Notes under the pieces: generated by a model
Told to the model about the DNA's origin: nothing
The model's input: only the letters and a program-made list of their open reading frames with translations
Databases searched by the model: none
Program-made: the position numbers and the translations under genes
Shown here: piece by piece, positions 15,961 through 25,029 of the stretch
Layout of the letters: every line of letters starts with the position of its first letter
How positions within the stretch are numbered: the stretch's first letter is position 1
NCBI GenBank assembly: GCA_964513655.1
Contig: CAZENQ010000024.1
Location: forward strand, 1 to 36,600
Reading direction: 5' to 3'
Source of the DNA: G020350405 sp964513655
Lineage (GTDB): Bacteria; Planctomycetota; Phycisphaerae; Sedimentisphaerales; Anaerobacaceae
Length of the DNA: 36,600 nt

Positions 15961-16749
15961 ATGTCAAGAACCGACCGGCTCGACGTCGACAAAATAGAAG
16001 CGAATCTCAAGACCAAACGTATCGGCCGGAAAATACTCGTATATAACAACACTTCAAGCACCAACGACATCGCCGCTGAATACGCACAAAACAAAGAAAA
16101 CGACGGCATGGCAATCTTTACCGAAGAACAGACAGCAGGTAGAGGAAGAGCAGGTACCAAATGGCACGGCGGGCGGGCAGACAGCGTTCTGTGTTCAGTC
16201 GTTTTGACGGATTGCAAATACAATGCCGAATTGCTTAGTCTTGCCTGCGCGGTAGCGGTCGCCGAGGCCATCGGCAAACCAGCCAATAAGCAGACGAAAA
16301 TAAAATGGCCAAACGACATAATTCTAAGCGGCAAGAAAGTGGCAGGTATCCTGTTTGAATCAAAAGTAATCGATGGAAGTAATGTTTACGTTCTTGGCAT
16401 AGGAATAAACTGTCACCAAAAGGAGATATCATTCCCCACTGAATTACAACAAACCGCAACAAGTATCGACATCGAAAGCCACTCAGTTGTCGACAGAAAC
16501 TCGCTGGCAAAGAGATTACTGACCTGCTTAGACCACTGGCTTGAAGTCGCTCAAAAAGACAGCAACAGAGTAACGAACCAGTGGCGTAAGTTAAGTATCC
16601 AATTGGGCCACAGAGTAACACTGCTCTACAACCGCAGGAAATTTAACGGTAACTGTATCGGCATAGACCCCGAAAAGGGCCTCATCTTACAACTCGAAAC
16701 AGGCGCCCGCAAATTCTTCGATGCCGCCCGTACGAGCATTGTTAAGTAA
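15961..16749 (+). CDS. birA: Biotin--[acetyl-CoA-carboxylase] ligase
   Basis: A 262-residue biotin protein ligase that activates biotin with ATP and attaches it to the BCCP lysine. The catalytic motif AGRGRAGTKW is at 59-68, preceded by SSTND (32-36) and followed by KWPNDI and a GIGINCH strand. The C-terminal SH3-like domain is present (about 210-262). The N-terminus before the catalytic core is only about 25 residues, too short for the DNA-binding winged helix of E. coli BirA. It is therefore a monofunctional ligase, not a biotin repressor. It starts 8 bp after nadC and is 36 bp before the glycoside hydrolase gene. Confidence 0.94.
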   Translation: MSRTDRLDVDKIEANLKTKRIGRKILVYNNTSSTNDIAAEYAQNKENDGMAIFTEEQTAGRGRAGTKWHGGRADSVLCSVVLTDCKYNAELLSLACAVAVAEAIGKPANKQTKIKWPNDIILSGKKVAGILFESKVIDGSNVYVLGIGINCHQKEISFPTELQQTATSIDIESHSVVDRNSLAKRLLTCLDHWLEVAQKDSNRVTNQWRKLSIQLGHRVTLLYNRRKFNGNCIGIDPEKGLILQLETGARKFFDAARTSIVK

Positions 16750-16785
16750 TTGTGTTATAAGAAAGTTTCAAAAGGATACGTGATA

Positions 16786-19700
16786 ATGAAGGCAAAGGAA
16801 TTATTGATTGGGTTTATGATTCCCGCTCTGCTGTCTGCATCTTCATGCCAACAGGCAACAGGACGTCCACCTGCACCGGCGACAGAAAAGATAATCTGCA
16901 CCAAGGCACCAGCGAAAATGCCAAGGTTAACACCACGACCAACCTCCGTCTCAAGCATCGACAAGCTTCAGGTCGGTCTAAACGGCAGGTGGCACTTTAA
17001 CCCCAATCCACCGGAGGATTTCTGGAGTACCGATGCGCAGACCAGCACCAGCTGGGCGGACATTGAAGTACCCGGCGAATGGGTCATGCAGGGCTTTTCC
17101 GTAGAAAAGGACACCGCCGCCGGTTATCGCAGGCAGTTCACGCTCCCGCCCGATTGGAAAGGTCGTCGCATAAAGCTTCGCTGTGACGCCGTGTACAGCG
17201 ACGCCAAGGTCTGGATAAACGGCCTTGAGGCAGGACAACACGTGGGAGGCTTCACACCATTCGAATTAGACATTACCGAGCTGGTTGAGTTTGGCCGAGA
17301 CAATACCATAGCCTTTGCAGTTAGAAATGAGTCTCCTGCTGACACCTTAGCCAGTGGAACATTCTACGCTGCTCATCAACTCGGCGGCATCACACGCAAG
17401 ATTTACATCTTTGCCGTACCGCAGTTAAACATATCATCGCTACACGTAGAGACAACATTCGACAGGGATTACCGTGATGCGAGTCTGCGTGTAATGATAG
17501 AAATAGCCAATGAGGGCGGTCAGGATATTCAGGATGCAGAGGTTCAATTCAATCTGAAAGGCCCGGATGGTAAAGCTATTGCGATCGAACCGAGCACAGT
17601 AAAACTGCCAGCCGTTAAAGCCGGCCAAACCATCAAACAAACCATAGAAATTCCCGTAACAGCCCCCAAAAAATGGGATGCCGAGCACCCCAATTTATAC
17701 ACACTCACCTGCCAACTGAGAGTAACAGATAAACTTCTGGAAACAACCCAGCGTCGGTTCGGTTTTCGCCAGGTGAAAATCCGTGAAAGACAGCTTTTCG
17801 TGAACAATAGGCCTGTAAAATTGCGGGGTATCTGCCGGCACGAAGTGCACCCGCTGCGGGGGCGGAGTCTGACGCCAGAGTTATGCCGAAAAGACGCTGA
17901 GCTTTTTCGCAATGCCAATATGAATTTTATTCGCACGTCTCACTACCCACCTTCGGAGGAATTTCTTGATGCCTGTGATGAATTGGGCATATTCGTAGAA
18001 GACGAAGCCCCATTTTGTTGGGCCTTTCGCTGGAAAAAAGGGCAAGATGACCCGAAGTATCAGGAGACAATTGTTCAACAGACATTAGAGATGGTTCAGC
18101 GAGACCGCAGCCATCCGTGTATCATTATCTGGTCCACGGCGAACGAGTCGACGTGGGGCTCGAATTTCGAAAAATCGGCTGAAGCGATTCGCAGGGCTGA
18201 CGCGAGCCGACCACGCATCTTTAGCTGGCATCACGCGCTCGATATTGTATCACATCACTATCCGGGGGCGGATATAAGTGATGAGCTCGCAAGGTTCGAT
18301 GTGCCGGTCCTTTTTGATGAGTATATGCACCTGAACTGCTACAATCGAAGCGAAGTTGTCACAGACCCGGGCGTTCGTGAGGATTGGGGAAGGTCTCTTG
18401 CCAGTGTGTGGGAGAAGATGTACGCTGCCGAAGAGTGTTTGGGCGGGGCCATCTGGTCGGGCATTGATGATATCTTCCACCTGCCTGGCGGTAAGTCAAC
18501 CGGCTACGGCCCGTGGGGTCCGCTTGACGGCTGGCGGCGAACAAAGCCGGAATACTGGCACATCAAAAAAGCTTATTCACCGATTAAGATTTTCGCCAAA
18601 ACGGTCGGCGTTCCCAACAAGGGCGAGCCTATAAAACTGGAGGTTGAGAACCGTCACGACTTCACGAACTTGGGCGAAATCAATATCGAATGGACGATAG
18701 CCAGCCAGTCCGGCAGAGTCAAGGCCGATATACGACCTCGCGGCACAGGAACAATTCTCATCCAGCCGAAGACGACCGACGTCGCCGGCAAGAGACTTTC
18801 GCTACAGTTCTTCAGCCCCCGCGGCTTCATAATTGACAGCTATCTGTTGCCCATAGGCAGTTCCGAAATGACTGTCCCAAAATCCGGTATTCAGGCATGT
18901 GGAGGGCTACGGTTACTTAGAGATGAAAATAATTTTGTGGTCAAAGGCGACCGCTTTACCTGGGTGGTTGACCGACGGACAGGGCTGATAGAAAAGGCTG
19001 AAATTGACGGCCGAGCCGTTCTTATCGGAGGCCCTACACTGATGGTACTACCTCAGACCGGCGGCAAATGCGAACCAACCTATCACGATGACATTATGCC
19101 CTTCACCAACACGTGCAGTCAATGGCAGGTAAGTGATGTCACTGCGGGGCAGAGTACTGACGACGTGGAAATTTGTGTTAAGGGCCGGTACAAAGAAGCC
19201 TCTGGTACGTATACAATGCACATCAACAACAAAGGAGAGCTGACGGTTGTGTATCGGTTTAGCTACGATGGCGAAATCAAGCCGCTTCAACCGATGTGGG
19301 GCCCGCTCGAGCCGGCAAGGCTGCGACAGTTGGGCATCGTCTTCGACCTGCCAAAATCCTTCAACACTCTCAACTGGCAGCGCAACGCTCTTTGGACCGT
19401 ATATCCCGAAGACCATATCGGCCGCCCGGAGGGCCAAGCCAGGGCCTTCCGCCGGCGAAAATGGCCAAACATAAAAACCCATACCGAACCCCACTGGCCA
19501 TGGCACCTCGACAGCAATGCTCTCGGCACTAATGACTTTCGCTCTACAAAACGAAATATAATCTGGGCCTCGCTAAAAGATGCCAACGACTATGGTATTC
19601 TCATACGCTCCGACGGAGAACAGAGCACGCGTTCATATCTAGAAGGCGACCGAATCCGTCTGCTCACAGCAGGACATTCTACCGGAGGAAGAGACGGGGT

Positions 19701-19797
19701 TAGCTTTGGCCATCTCGGTGAGGAGCAGAAACCGTTCGAAAAAGGTTCAGTGTTTGAAGATTCTGTCCGCCTTGAGCTCGTTGGCCCGCCGAGATAG
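16786..19797 (+). CDS. Exported glycoside hydrolase family 2 protein (beta-galactosidase-like)
   Basis: 1003 residues from the ATG at 16786, which has AAAGGA about 10 bp upstream; the frame also runs back to a TTG at 16750. The start MKAKELLIGFMIPALLSASSC is a signal peptide, perhaps a lipoprotein signal with Cys21. A jelly-roll sugar-binding domain (about 55-200), an immunoglobulin-like domain (about 205-325) and a TIM barrel (about 335-580) follow, then C-terminal beta domains. The GH2 acid/base is E454 in TANES and the nucleophile E512 in LFDEY; RTSHYPPSEEFLDACDELG is the usual barrel block. Substrate could be a beta-galactoside or another beta-linked glycan. It probably degrades polysaccharides outside the cytoplasm. 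It shares a strand with birA but no obvious pathway. Confidence 0.88.
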   Translation: MKAKELLIGFMIPALLSASSCQQATGRPPAPATEKIICTKAPAKMPRLTPRPTSVSSIDKLQVGLNGRWHFNPNPPEDFWSTDAQTSTSWADIEVPGEWVMQGFSVEKDTAAGYRRQFTLPPDWKGRRIKLRCDAVYSDAKVWINGLEAGQHVGGFTPFELDITELVEFGRDNTIAFAVRNESPADTLASGTFYAAHQLGGITRKIYIFAVPQLNISSLHVETTFDRDYRDASLRVMIEIANEGGQDIQDAEVQFNLKGPDGKAIAIEPSTVKLPAVKAGQTIKQTIEIPVTAPKKWDAEHPNLYTLTCQLRVTDKLLETTQRRFGFRQVKIRERQLFVNNRPVKLRGICRHEVHPLRGRSLTPELCRKDAELFRNANMNFIRTSHYPPSEEFLDACDELGIFVEDEAPFCWAFRWKKGQDDPKYQETIVQQTLEMVQRDRSHPCIIIWSTANESTWGSNFEKSAEAIRRADASRPRIFSWHHALDIVSHHYPGADISDELARFDVPVLFDEYMHLNCYNRSEVVTDPGVREDWGRSLASVWEKMYAAEECLGGAIWSGIDDIFHLPGGKSTGYGPWGPLDGWRRTKPEYWHIKKAYSPIKIFAKTVGVPNKGEPIKLEVENRHDFTNLGEINIEWTIASQSGRVKADIRPRGTGTILIQPKTTDVAGKRLSLQFFSPRGFIIDSYLLPIGSSEMTVPKSGIQACGGLRLLRDENNFVVKGDRFTWVVDRRTGLIEKAEIDGRAVLIGGPTLMVLPQTGGKCEPTYHDDIMPFTNTCSQWQVSDVTAGQSTDDVEICVKGRYKEASGTYTMHINNKGELTVVYRFSYDGEIKPLQPMWGPLEPARLRQLGIVFDLPKSFNTLNWQRNALWTVYPEDHIGRPEGQARAFRRRKWPNIKTHTEPHWPWHLDSNALGTNDFRSTKRNIIWASLKDANDYGILIRSDGEQSTRSYLEGDRIRLLTAGHSTGGRDGVSFGHLGEEQKPFEKGSVFEDSVRLELVGPPR

Positions 19798-19936
19798 TGT
19801 CAGCGCATAAGGCTTAGCAGCCTATTCTGCCGTTGGACTACAGTGTGTAGGGGATATTTGACGCAAAACGGCACTTTCAGCCAATAATCCCGGAACTTGC
19901 AAAATCCACAGAAAAGCACGAAAATAAGAAAGTGTA
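19798..19936. other. Intergenic region before lipB-lipA
   Basis: 139 bp with no ORF or strong hairpin. A weak promoter candidate is TTGACG (19858-19863) with a 19-bp spacer and AATAAT (19883-19888). The spacing is longer than optimal. The region would separate the uvrB-GH2 set from the lipoate gene. Confidence 0.3.
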
Positions 19937-21478
19937 ATGCTGACATTTACTGAAAAAACAGAGACCCGTACCATGAAGATACGCGATTGCGGCTTGGCTG
20001 ACTACCGAGAGGTTCTGCAATTGCAACATGATTTGCGCAAAAAAAGACTGCAGGGCCAAATACCAGACACCGTTTTAATCGCTGAACACCCGTCCATAAT
20101 CACTCTCGGCGCCAGGCAGAGCGCCAACAAACTGCTGGCCGACCGGGCTGAGCTGGCAAAGCAAGGTATCGACGTCGTTGATATCCGCAGAGGCGGCGGC
20201 ACAACGGCACATAATCCGGGGCAAATAGTCATCTACCCAATCCTTAATTTGCAGGACATGGGCCTTGGCATCACCGAATATATCAGAGAACTCGAAGCCA
20301 TGGGCACTGAACTTTTAGAGGAATTGGGAGTCCGTGTAGAAAGGCGAAAAGGCCTGCCCGGCCTGTGGGTGGGTGATAAGAAAATCGCATCCATAGGCGT
20401 GCGAGTATCAAAATCGGTGACCTATCACGGCATGGCAATAAACATCCAAAACGACCTAACTATCTTCGACTTTCTTGTACCCTGCGGCCTCGAGGACGTG
20501 GAGATGACATCGGTCCTGAAAGAAACGGGCAAAAAGTGCTCCACGCAAGAGGTAAAAGAAAAATTATCCCGGCTGGTTATCAAGCACTTTTCAGGCCCAG
20601 GCAATTCCCCCACCACAAGCCAGCACGCAAGGAGACTGCCACCCTGGCTCAAAAGACCCCTGCCAGCCGGAAATACCTATAATAGAACCAGCGGCCTCTT
20701 AAAATCGCTGGGGCTGCACACAATATGCTACAACGCCAACTGTCCGAATCGTGGCGAGTGCTGGAACAGGGGCACAGCAACTGTCTTGATTTTGGGTAAT
20801 GTCTGCACCAGAAGCTGCAGGTTTTGCTCGGTTGCCGGAGGTACCCCCCTGCCGCCCGATTCTACCGAGCCGGACAGGGTGGCTGAGATGGCTGCACGGA
20901 TGCAATTGAAATACATAGTAATTACCAGCGTTACCCGCGATGACTTGCCGGACGGTGGCGCCGGCCACTTTCGCGACTGCATTAACAAAGTAAGAGAACG
21001 GTACCCTGATTTAAAATTCGAGATTCTAACGCCTGATTTCCGCGGCTGCCAGGCCAAGGCCATTAAAATCCTGCAAGACGCTTTGCCTTTCGTATTCTCC
21101 CACAATATCGAAACTGTTTCTTCCCTCTATTGCCAAGTACGTCCCGGGGCAGACTACCGACGGTCCCTGACCCTTCTCAAAATGGCCAAGGAAAGCTACC
21201 CTGACACCCAGACCAAATCCTCAATTATGCTCGGATTAGGGGAAACTGACGCCGAAGTCGAGCAGGCCCTACAGGATTTGCGCAGCGTGGGCTGCGACAG
21301 AATCACAATCGGCCAATATTTGAAACCATCCAAAGATTCTCTCGAAGTTGTCGAATACATAACGCCCGAGAAATTCGACTGGTGGAAACAAAAAGCGGCT
21401 GAATTGGGATTCTCCTGGGTAATATCTTCGGCCTTTGCTCGCAGTTCATACTTCGCAGAGCGAGAAGGCACTCGTTAA
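19937..21478 (+). CDS. Fused octanoyltransferase-lipoyl synthase (LipB-LipA)
   Basis: One uninterrupted 513-residue frame carries both lipoate-assembly enzymes. LipB occupies about residues 13-218: RGGGTTAHNPGQ (85-96), the catalytic lysine in KKIASIG (148-154) and the acyl-accepting C183 in VPCGLEDV. LipA occupies about 230-513: the auxiliary cluster Cys C264, C269, C275 (CYNANCPNRGEC), the radical SAM cluster C290, C294, C297 (CTRSCRFC) and the terminal RSSY (502-505) that ligates the auxiliary cluster. A roughly 15-residue Pro/Ser/Thr linker joins them. LipB moves octanoate from ACP to E2 or GcvH domains and LipA inserts the two sulfurs. All key residues look intact. The start may be ATG 19937 or 19973, the latter closer to usual LipB ends. 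Confidence 0.93.
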   Translation: MLTFTEKTETRTMKIRDCGLADYREVLQLQHDLRKKRLQGQIPDTVLIAEHPSIITLGARQSANKLLADRAELAKQGIDVVDIRRGGGTTAHNPGQIVIYPILNLQDMGLGITEYIRELEAMGTELLEELGVRVERRKGLPGLWVGDKKIASIGVRVSKSVTYHGMAINIQNDLTIFDFLVPCGLEDVEMTSVLKETGKKCSTQEVKEKLSRLVIKHFSGPGNSPTTSQHARRLPPWLKRPLPAGNTYNRTSGLLKSLGLHTICYNANCPNRGECWNRGTATVLILGNVCTRSCRFCSVAGGTPLPPDSTEPDRVAEMAARMQLKYIVITSVTRDDLPDGGAGHFRDCINKVRERYPDLKFEILTPDFRGCQAKAIKILQDALPFVFSHNIETVSSLYCQVRPGADYRRSLTLLKMAKESYPDTQTKSSIMLGLGETDAEVEQALQDLRSVGCDRITIGQYLKPSKDSLEVVEYITPEKFDWWKQKAAELGFSWVISSAFARSSYFAEREGTR

Positions 21479-21532
21479 GACGGCGAAAAACACAAATTAG
21501 CACTGCTTATTCGCTGTACAAAGTTTTCTTAT

Positions 21533-21561
21533 TTGACAGGCTAATCTTTATATAGTCTAAT
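21533..21561 (+). promoter_or_regulatory. Promoter of carB
   Basis: TTGACA (21533-21538), 17-bp spacer, TCTAAT (21556-21561): 11 of 12 consensus positions. The predicted start near 21568 gives a leader of about 72 bases. AGGAG at 21627-21631 lies 8 bp before the carB ATG. It begins 54 bp after the lipB-lipA stop. Confidence 0.72.
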
Positions 21562-21639
21562 CCGCCGCAATATATTTGCAGCCAAGACAAAAATATCAAT
21601 GGAAACGCTGAAAAAACGAGCAAAACAGGAGAATTTAGT

Positions 21640-24600
21640 ATGCCGAAACGAGACGACATAAAAAAGGTTATGATTATCAGCTCTGGGCCCATCGTCATTG
21701 GCCAGGCCTGTGAGTTCGACTATTCCGGTACTCAGGCCTGCAAGGCCCTGCGCAAGCTGGGCTATGAGATAGTGCTGGTCAACTCCAACCCTGCAACCAT
21801 TATGACCGACCCGGGAACGGCCGATGTAACTTATATCGAGCCGCTTAACCTCCAGACTATGACAAAAATCATCGAAGCCGAGCGCCCCGACGCCCTTCTG
21901 CCCAATCTCGGCGGCCAGAGCGGACTTAATCTGTCTTCTGAGCTTGCACGTGCCGGTGTGCTTGATAAATACGGCGTCAAGGTAATCGGCATCAAAATCG
22001 ACGCCATCAAACGAGGCGAAGACCGAGGTGCCTTCAAAGAAACAATGAACCGGCTCGGCATCGAGATGCCAAAAAGCGAGCTGGCCTTTAGCGTGGAAGA
22101 AGCGGAAAGAATTGCCGACCAGCTGGGCTATCCCGTCATAATCCGTCCCGCATACACGATGGGCGGCACCGGCGGCGGTGCTGTCTTTAACGTTGAGGAA
22201 CTGCGCACAGTGGCGGCACGCGGCCTTTCTGTAAGTCTTGTTGGACAAATCTTAGTCGAAGAATCCGTTTTGGGATGGGAGGAACTGGAACTGGAAGTGG
22301 TTCGTGACGCCAAGAGCCAGAAGATTACCGTCTGCTTCATCGAAAACGTTGATGCAATGGGCGTGCATACTGGCGACTCATACTGCACCGCTCCGATGCT
22401 CACCATTGAGCCCGAACTGCAGAAAAAACTGCAAAAATATTCCTATGATATTGTTGACGCTATCGAGGTCATAGGGGGGACCAACATACAGTTCGCCCAC
22501 GACCCGAAAACCGGCAAGGTCGTCGTCATCGAAATCAATCCAAGAACGTCACGTTCGTCGGCACTTGCCTCCAAAGCCACCGGTTTCCCAATCGCGTTTG
22601 TCTCTTCACTGCTGGCGGGCGGCCTGACAATGGATGAGATACCATACTGGAGGGACGGGACGCTCGAGAAATATACCCCCTCCGGTGACTATGTGGTGGT
22701 CAAGTTTGCCCGCTGGGCTTTTGAGAAATTCAGAGGTGTGGAGGACAAGCTCGGCACACAAATGAAAGCTGTCGGAGAAGCAATGAGCATCGGTAAAAAC
22801 TATAAAGAGGCTTTCCAAAAATCTATTCGCTCTCTTGAAATAGGCCGACACGGACTTGGTTTTGCGAAAAACTTCAATAAACTTTCTCTCGATGAACTAA
22901 TGCCTCTGCTGAGCGACGCATCGAGCGAAAGACAGTTCATTATGTACGAGGCCCTGCGTAAAGGTGCCGACATACAAGGCCTTTACGAAAAAACTTACAT
23001 AAAACCATGGTTCATAGAGCAGATGAAAGAGCTTGTCGAGTTCGAGGAAAAAATCCTCAAATACAAGGGTAAACCACTGCCAGACAAGTTATTAATACAG
23101 GCCAAAAAAGACGGCTTCGCCGACCGATACCTCTCAAAGCTGCTCGGCATGCCTGAAGACAAAATCCGCCGACAGCGAACTAGTCTCGGAATGGTTGAAG
23201 GCTGGGAACCGGTACCGGTCAGCGGCGTAGAAAACGCAGCATATTACTTCTCCACCTATAACGCTCCCGATAGCGTCCAGGCCAGTAAAAATCGCAAAAT
23301 AATGGTCCTGGGCGGAGGCCCCAATCGCATCGGCCAGGGAATTGAGTTCGACTACTGCTGCGTTCACGCGGCGTTCACGCTGCGCGACGAGGGATACGAA
23401 TCGATTATGGTCAATTGCAACCCCGAGACAGTCTCGACCGATTACGATACCTCAGACAAGCTTTACTTCGAACCGCTAACAGTTGAAGATGTACTTAGCA
23501 TATATGAAAAGGAAAAACCCGAAGGCATTATCGTGCAGTTCGGCGGCCAGACGCCTCTCAATATTGCAGGCCAACTCGAAGAGGCCGGCGTTAAGATAAT
23601 CGGGACAACACCTGAGACAATAGATTTGGCTGAGGACCGCGACCGTTTCCGCGCTATGATGAAAAAGCTCGGCATACCTATGTCCGAAGCCGGCATGGCA
23701 AGCAACCTTGACGAGGCACTCGTCATTGCCAAGCGCCTCGGCTATCCATTGATGGTTCGCCCCTCCTATGTGCTGGGCGGACGAGGCATGGAGGTCGTGC
23801 ACGATGAAGAAATGCTGCGTCATTACGTCGCCGCTGCAGTGGAGGTTACGCCGGAAAGGCCAATCCTTATTGATAAATTCCTCGAGAACGCCATTGAAGC
23901 GGAGGCGGACGCCATCGCCGACGGTACTGATGCCTTCGTCCCTGCGGTTATGGAACACATCGAGCTGGCCGGAATCCATTCCGGCGACTCGGCCTGTGTA
24001 ATTCCACCGGTCAGCATACCCCAAAAGCACCTAGATACCATTTATGAATACACGAAAAAAATAGCGACAAAACTAAAAGTCGTGGGTCTGATGAACATGC
24101 AATACGCGATAGCGGATGACACCGTGTACGTGTTAGAAGCCAACCCACGGGCATCCCGAACCGTGCCGCTGGTCTCAAAGGTCTGCGGCGTTTCAATGGC
24201 GCGGCTGGCGACACAGGTCATGCTCGGCAAAAAACTTTCCGACCTCAACTTAAAGCCACAAGAGATTCCGCACTTCGGTGTAAAAGAGGCTGTCTTCCCA
24301 TTCAACATGTTCCACACGGTCGACCCGCTGCTTGGCCCGGAGATGCGCTCCACCGGCGAAGTTCTGGGCATAGCCAATTCATACGGACTGGCCTTCTTCA
24401 AGGCACAGGAAGGGACACAATTGTCTTTACCTTCTGAGGGTGCCGTGCTGATGACCGTCGTCGACACGGACAAGGACTCAATCGTTGAAACGGCTAAAGA
24501 ATTCACAAAGCTTGGTTTCAAAATAAAGGCCACCGAAGGCACTCATCGTTTCCTCGCAGACAACGGCATCAAGGCTGAACATATCCTGAAAATGCACGAG

Positions 24601-24840
24601 GGAAGGCCCAACATAGTCGATGCTATCAAAAACAATGAGATTCAACTCGTAATTAATACCCCGTCGGGCAAGCTAAGCAAGCATGATGATTCTTATATCC
24701 GCAAGACGGCCATCAAGTACAAGGTCCCTTATATTACCACCACGGCCGCCGCCGCCGCCGCGGTCAAGGGCATTGCCGCGCGTCTTACTGGCCCAAGCAC
24801 GGTAAAATCGCTTCAAAAATACCATGCAGGCATCAAATAA
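21640..24840 (+). CDS. carB: Carbamoyl-phosphate synthase large subunit
   Basis: A 1066-residue subunit that makes carbamoyl phosphate from bicarbonate, ATP and ammonia for pyrimidine and arginine synthesis. The two homologous halves are clear. The first starts at KKVMIISSGPIVIGQACEFDYSG, given here in part as GPIVIGQACEFDYSG, and the second at MVLGGGPNRIGQGIEFDYC near residue 555. Each has an ATP-grasp fold (RPAYTMGGTGGG near 170, RPSYVLGGRGMEV near 708). The C-terminal MGS-like allosteric domain starts around 935. Length is normal (about 1070). A strong Shine-Dalgarno site and its own promoter precede it. carA is not adjacent, so the glutaminase subunit must be encoded elsewhere. Confidence 0.97.
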   Translation: MPKRDDIKKVMIISSGPIVIGQACEFDYSGTQACKALRKLGYEIVLVNSNPATIMTDPGTADVTYIEPLNLQTMTKIIEAERPDALLPNLGGQSGLNLSSELARAGVLDKYGVKVIGIKIDAIKRGEDRGAFKETMNRLGIEMPKSELAFSVEEAERIADQLGYPVIIRPAYTMGGTGGGAVFNVEELRTVAARGLSVSLVGQILVEESVLGWEELELEVVRDAKSQKITVCFIENVDAMGVHTGDSYCTAPMLTIEPELQKKLQKYSYDIVDAIEVIGGTNIQFAHDPKTGKVVVIEINPRTSRSSALASKATGFPIAFVSSLLAGGLTMDEIPYWRDGTLEKYTPSGDYVVVKFARWAFEKFRGVEDKLGTQMKAVGEAMSIGKNYKEAFQKSIRSLEIGRHGLGFAKNFNKLSLDELMPLLSDASSERQFIMYEALRKGADIQGLYEKTYIKPWFIEQMKELVEFEEKILKYKGKPLPDKLLIQAKKDGFADRYLSKLLGMPEDKIRRQRTSLGMVEGWEPVPVSGVENAAYYFSTYNAPDSVQASKNRKIMVLGGGPNRIGQGIEFDYCCVHAAFTLRDEGYESIMVNCNPETVSTDYDTSDKLYFEPLTVEDVLSIYEKEKPEGIIVQFGGQTPLNIAGQLEEAGVKIIGTTPETIDLAEDRDRFRAMMKKLGIPMSEAGMASNLDEALVIAKRLGYPLMVRPSYVLGGRGMEVVHDEEMLRHYVAAAVEVTPERPILIDKFLENAIEAEADAIADGTDAFVPAVMEHIELAGIHSGDSACVIPPVSIPQKHLDTIYEYTKKIATKLKVVGLMNMQYAIADDTVYVLEANPRASRTVPLVSKVCGVSMARLATQVMLGKKLSDLNLKPQEIPHFGVKEAVFPFNMFHTVDPLLGPEMRSTGEVLGIANSYGLAFFKAQEGTQLSLPSEGAVLMTVVDTDKDSIVETAKEFTKLGFKIKATEGTHRFLADNGIKAEHILKMHEGRPNIVDAIKNNEIQLVINTPSGKLSKHDDSYIRKTAIKYKVPYITTTAAAAAAVKGIAARLTGPSTVKSLQKYHAGIK

Positions 24841-25029
24841 GTACATAAGCTACAAGTTATTTCCTGCTTGTCTGTCCTTGTACATTCGCGCTATTTTTAC
24901 GCCTTTTTTAGCTCCCGCTCTCCAATTTACATCGTATATTATTTTAGTTGGTATGAAAAATAGCCGAATTAACTAAATGCTAAACAACGTTAAAATCCGT
25001 TATTTTTCCACGATAATTGGTTCGTTCAA
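24841..25029. other. Intergenic region upstream of lon
   Basis: 189 bp of AT-rich DNA with no coding ORF. I looked for a heat-shock control element such as CIRCE and for a well-spaced sigma70 promoter before lon and found neither. A TATATT at 24935-24940 lacks a matching -35 box. No strong terminator hairpin for carB is visible. Confidence 0.35.

Noticed and set aside
21541..22248. A 235-codon open frame on the minus strand overlapping the carB promoter and 5' end
   Set aside because: It is antisense to the highly conserved first half of carB and shows no recognisable motif; the carB reading is certain.
21640..24840. Absence of carA beside carB as a sign of an unusual enzyme
   Set aside because: carA and carB are unlinked in many bacteria and the CarB sequence itself is normal.
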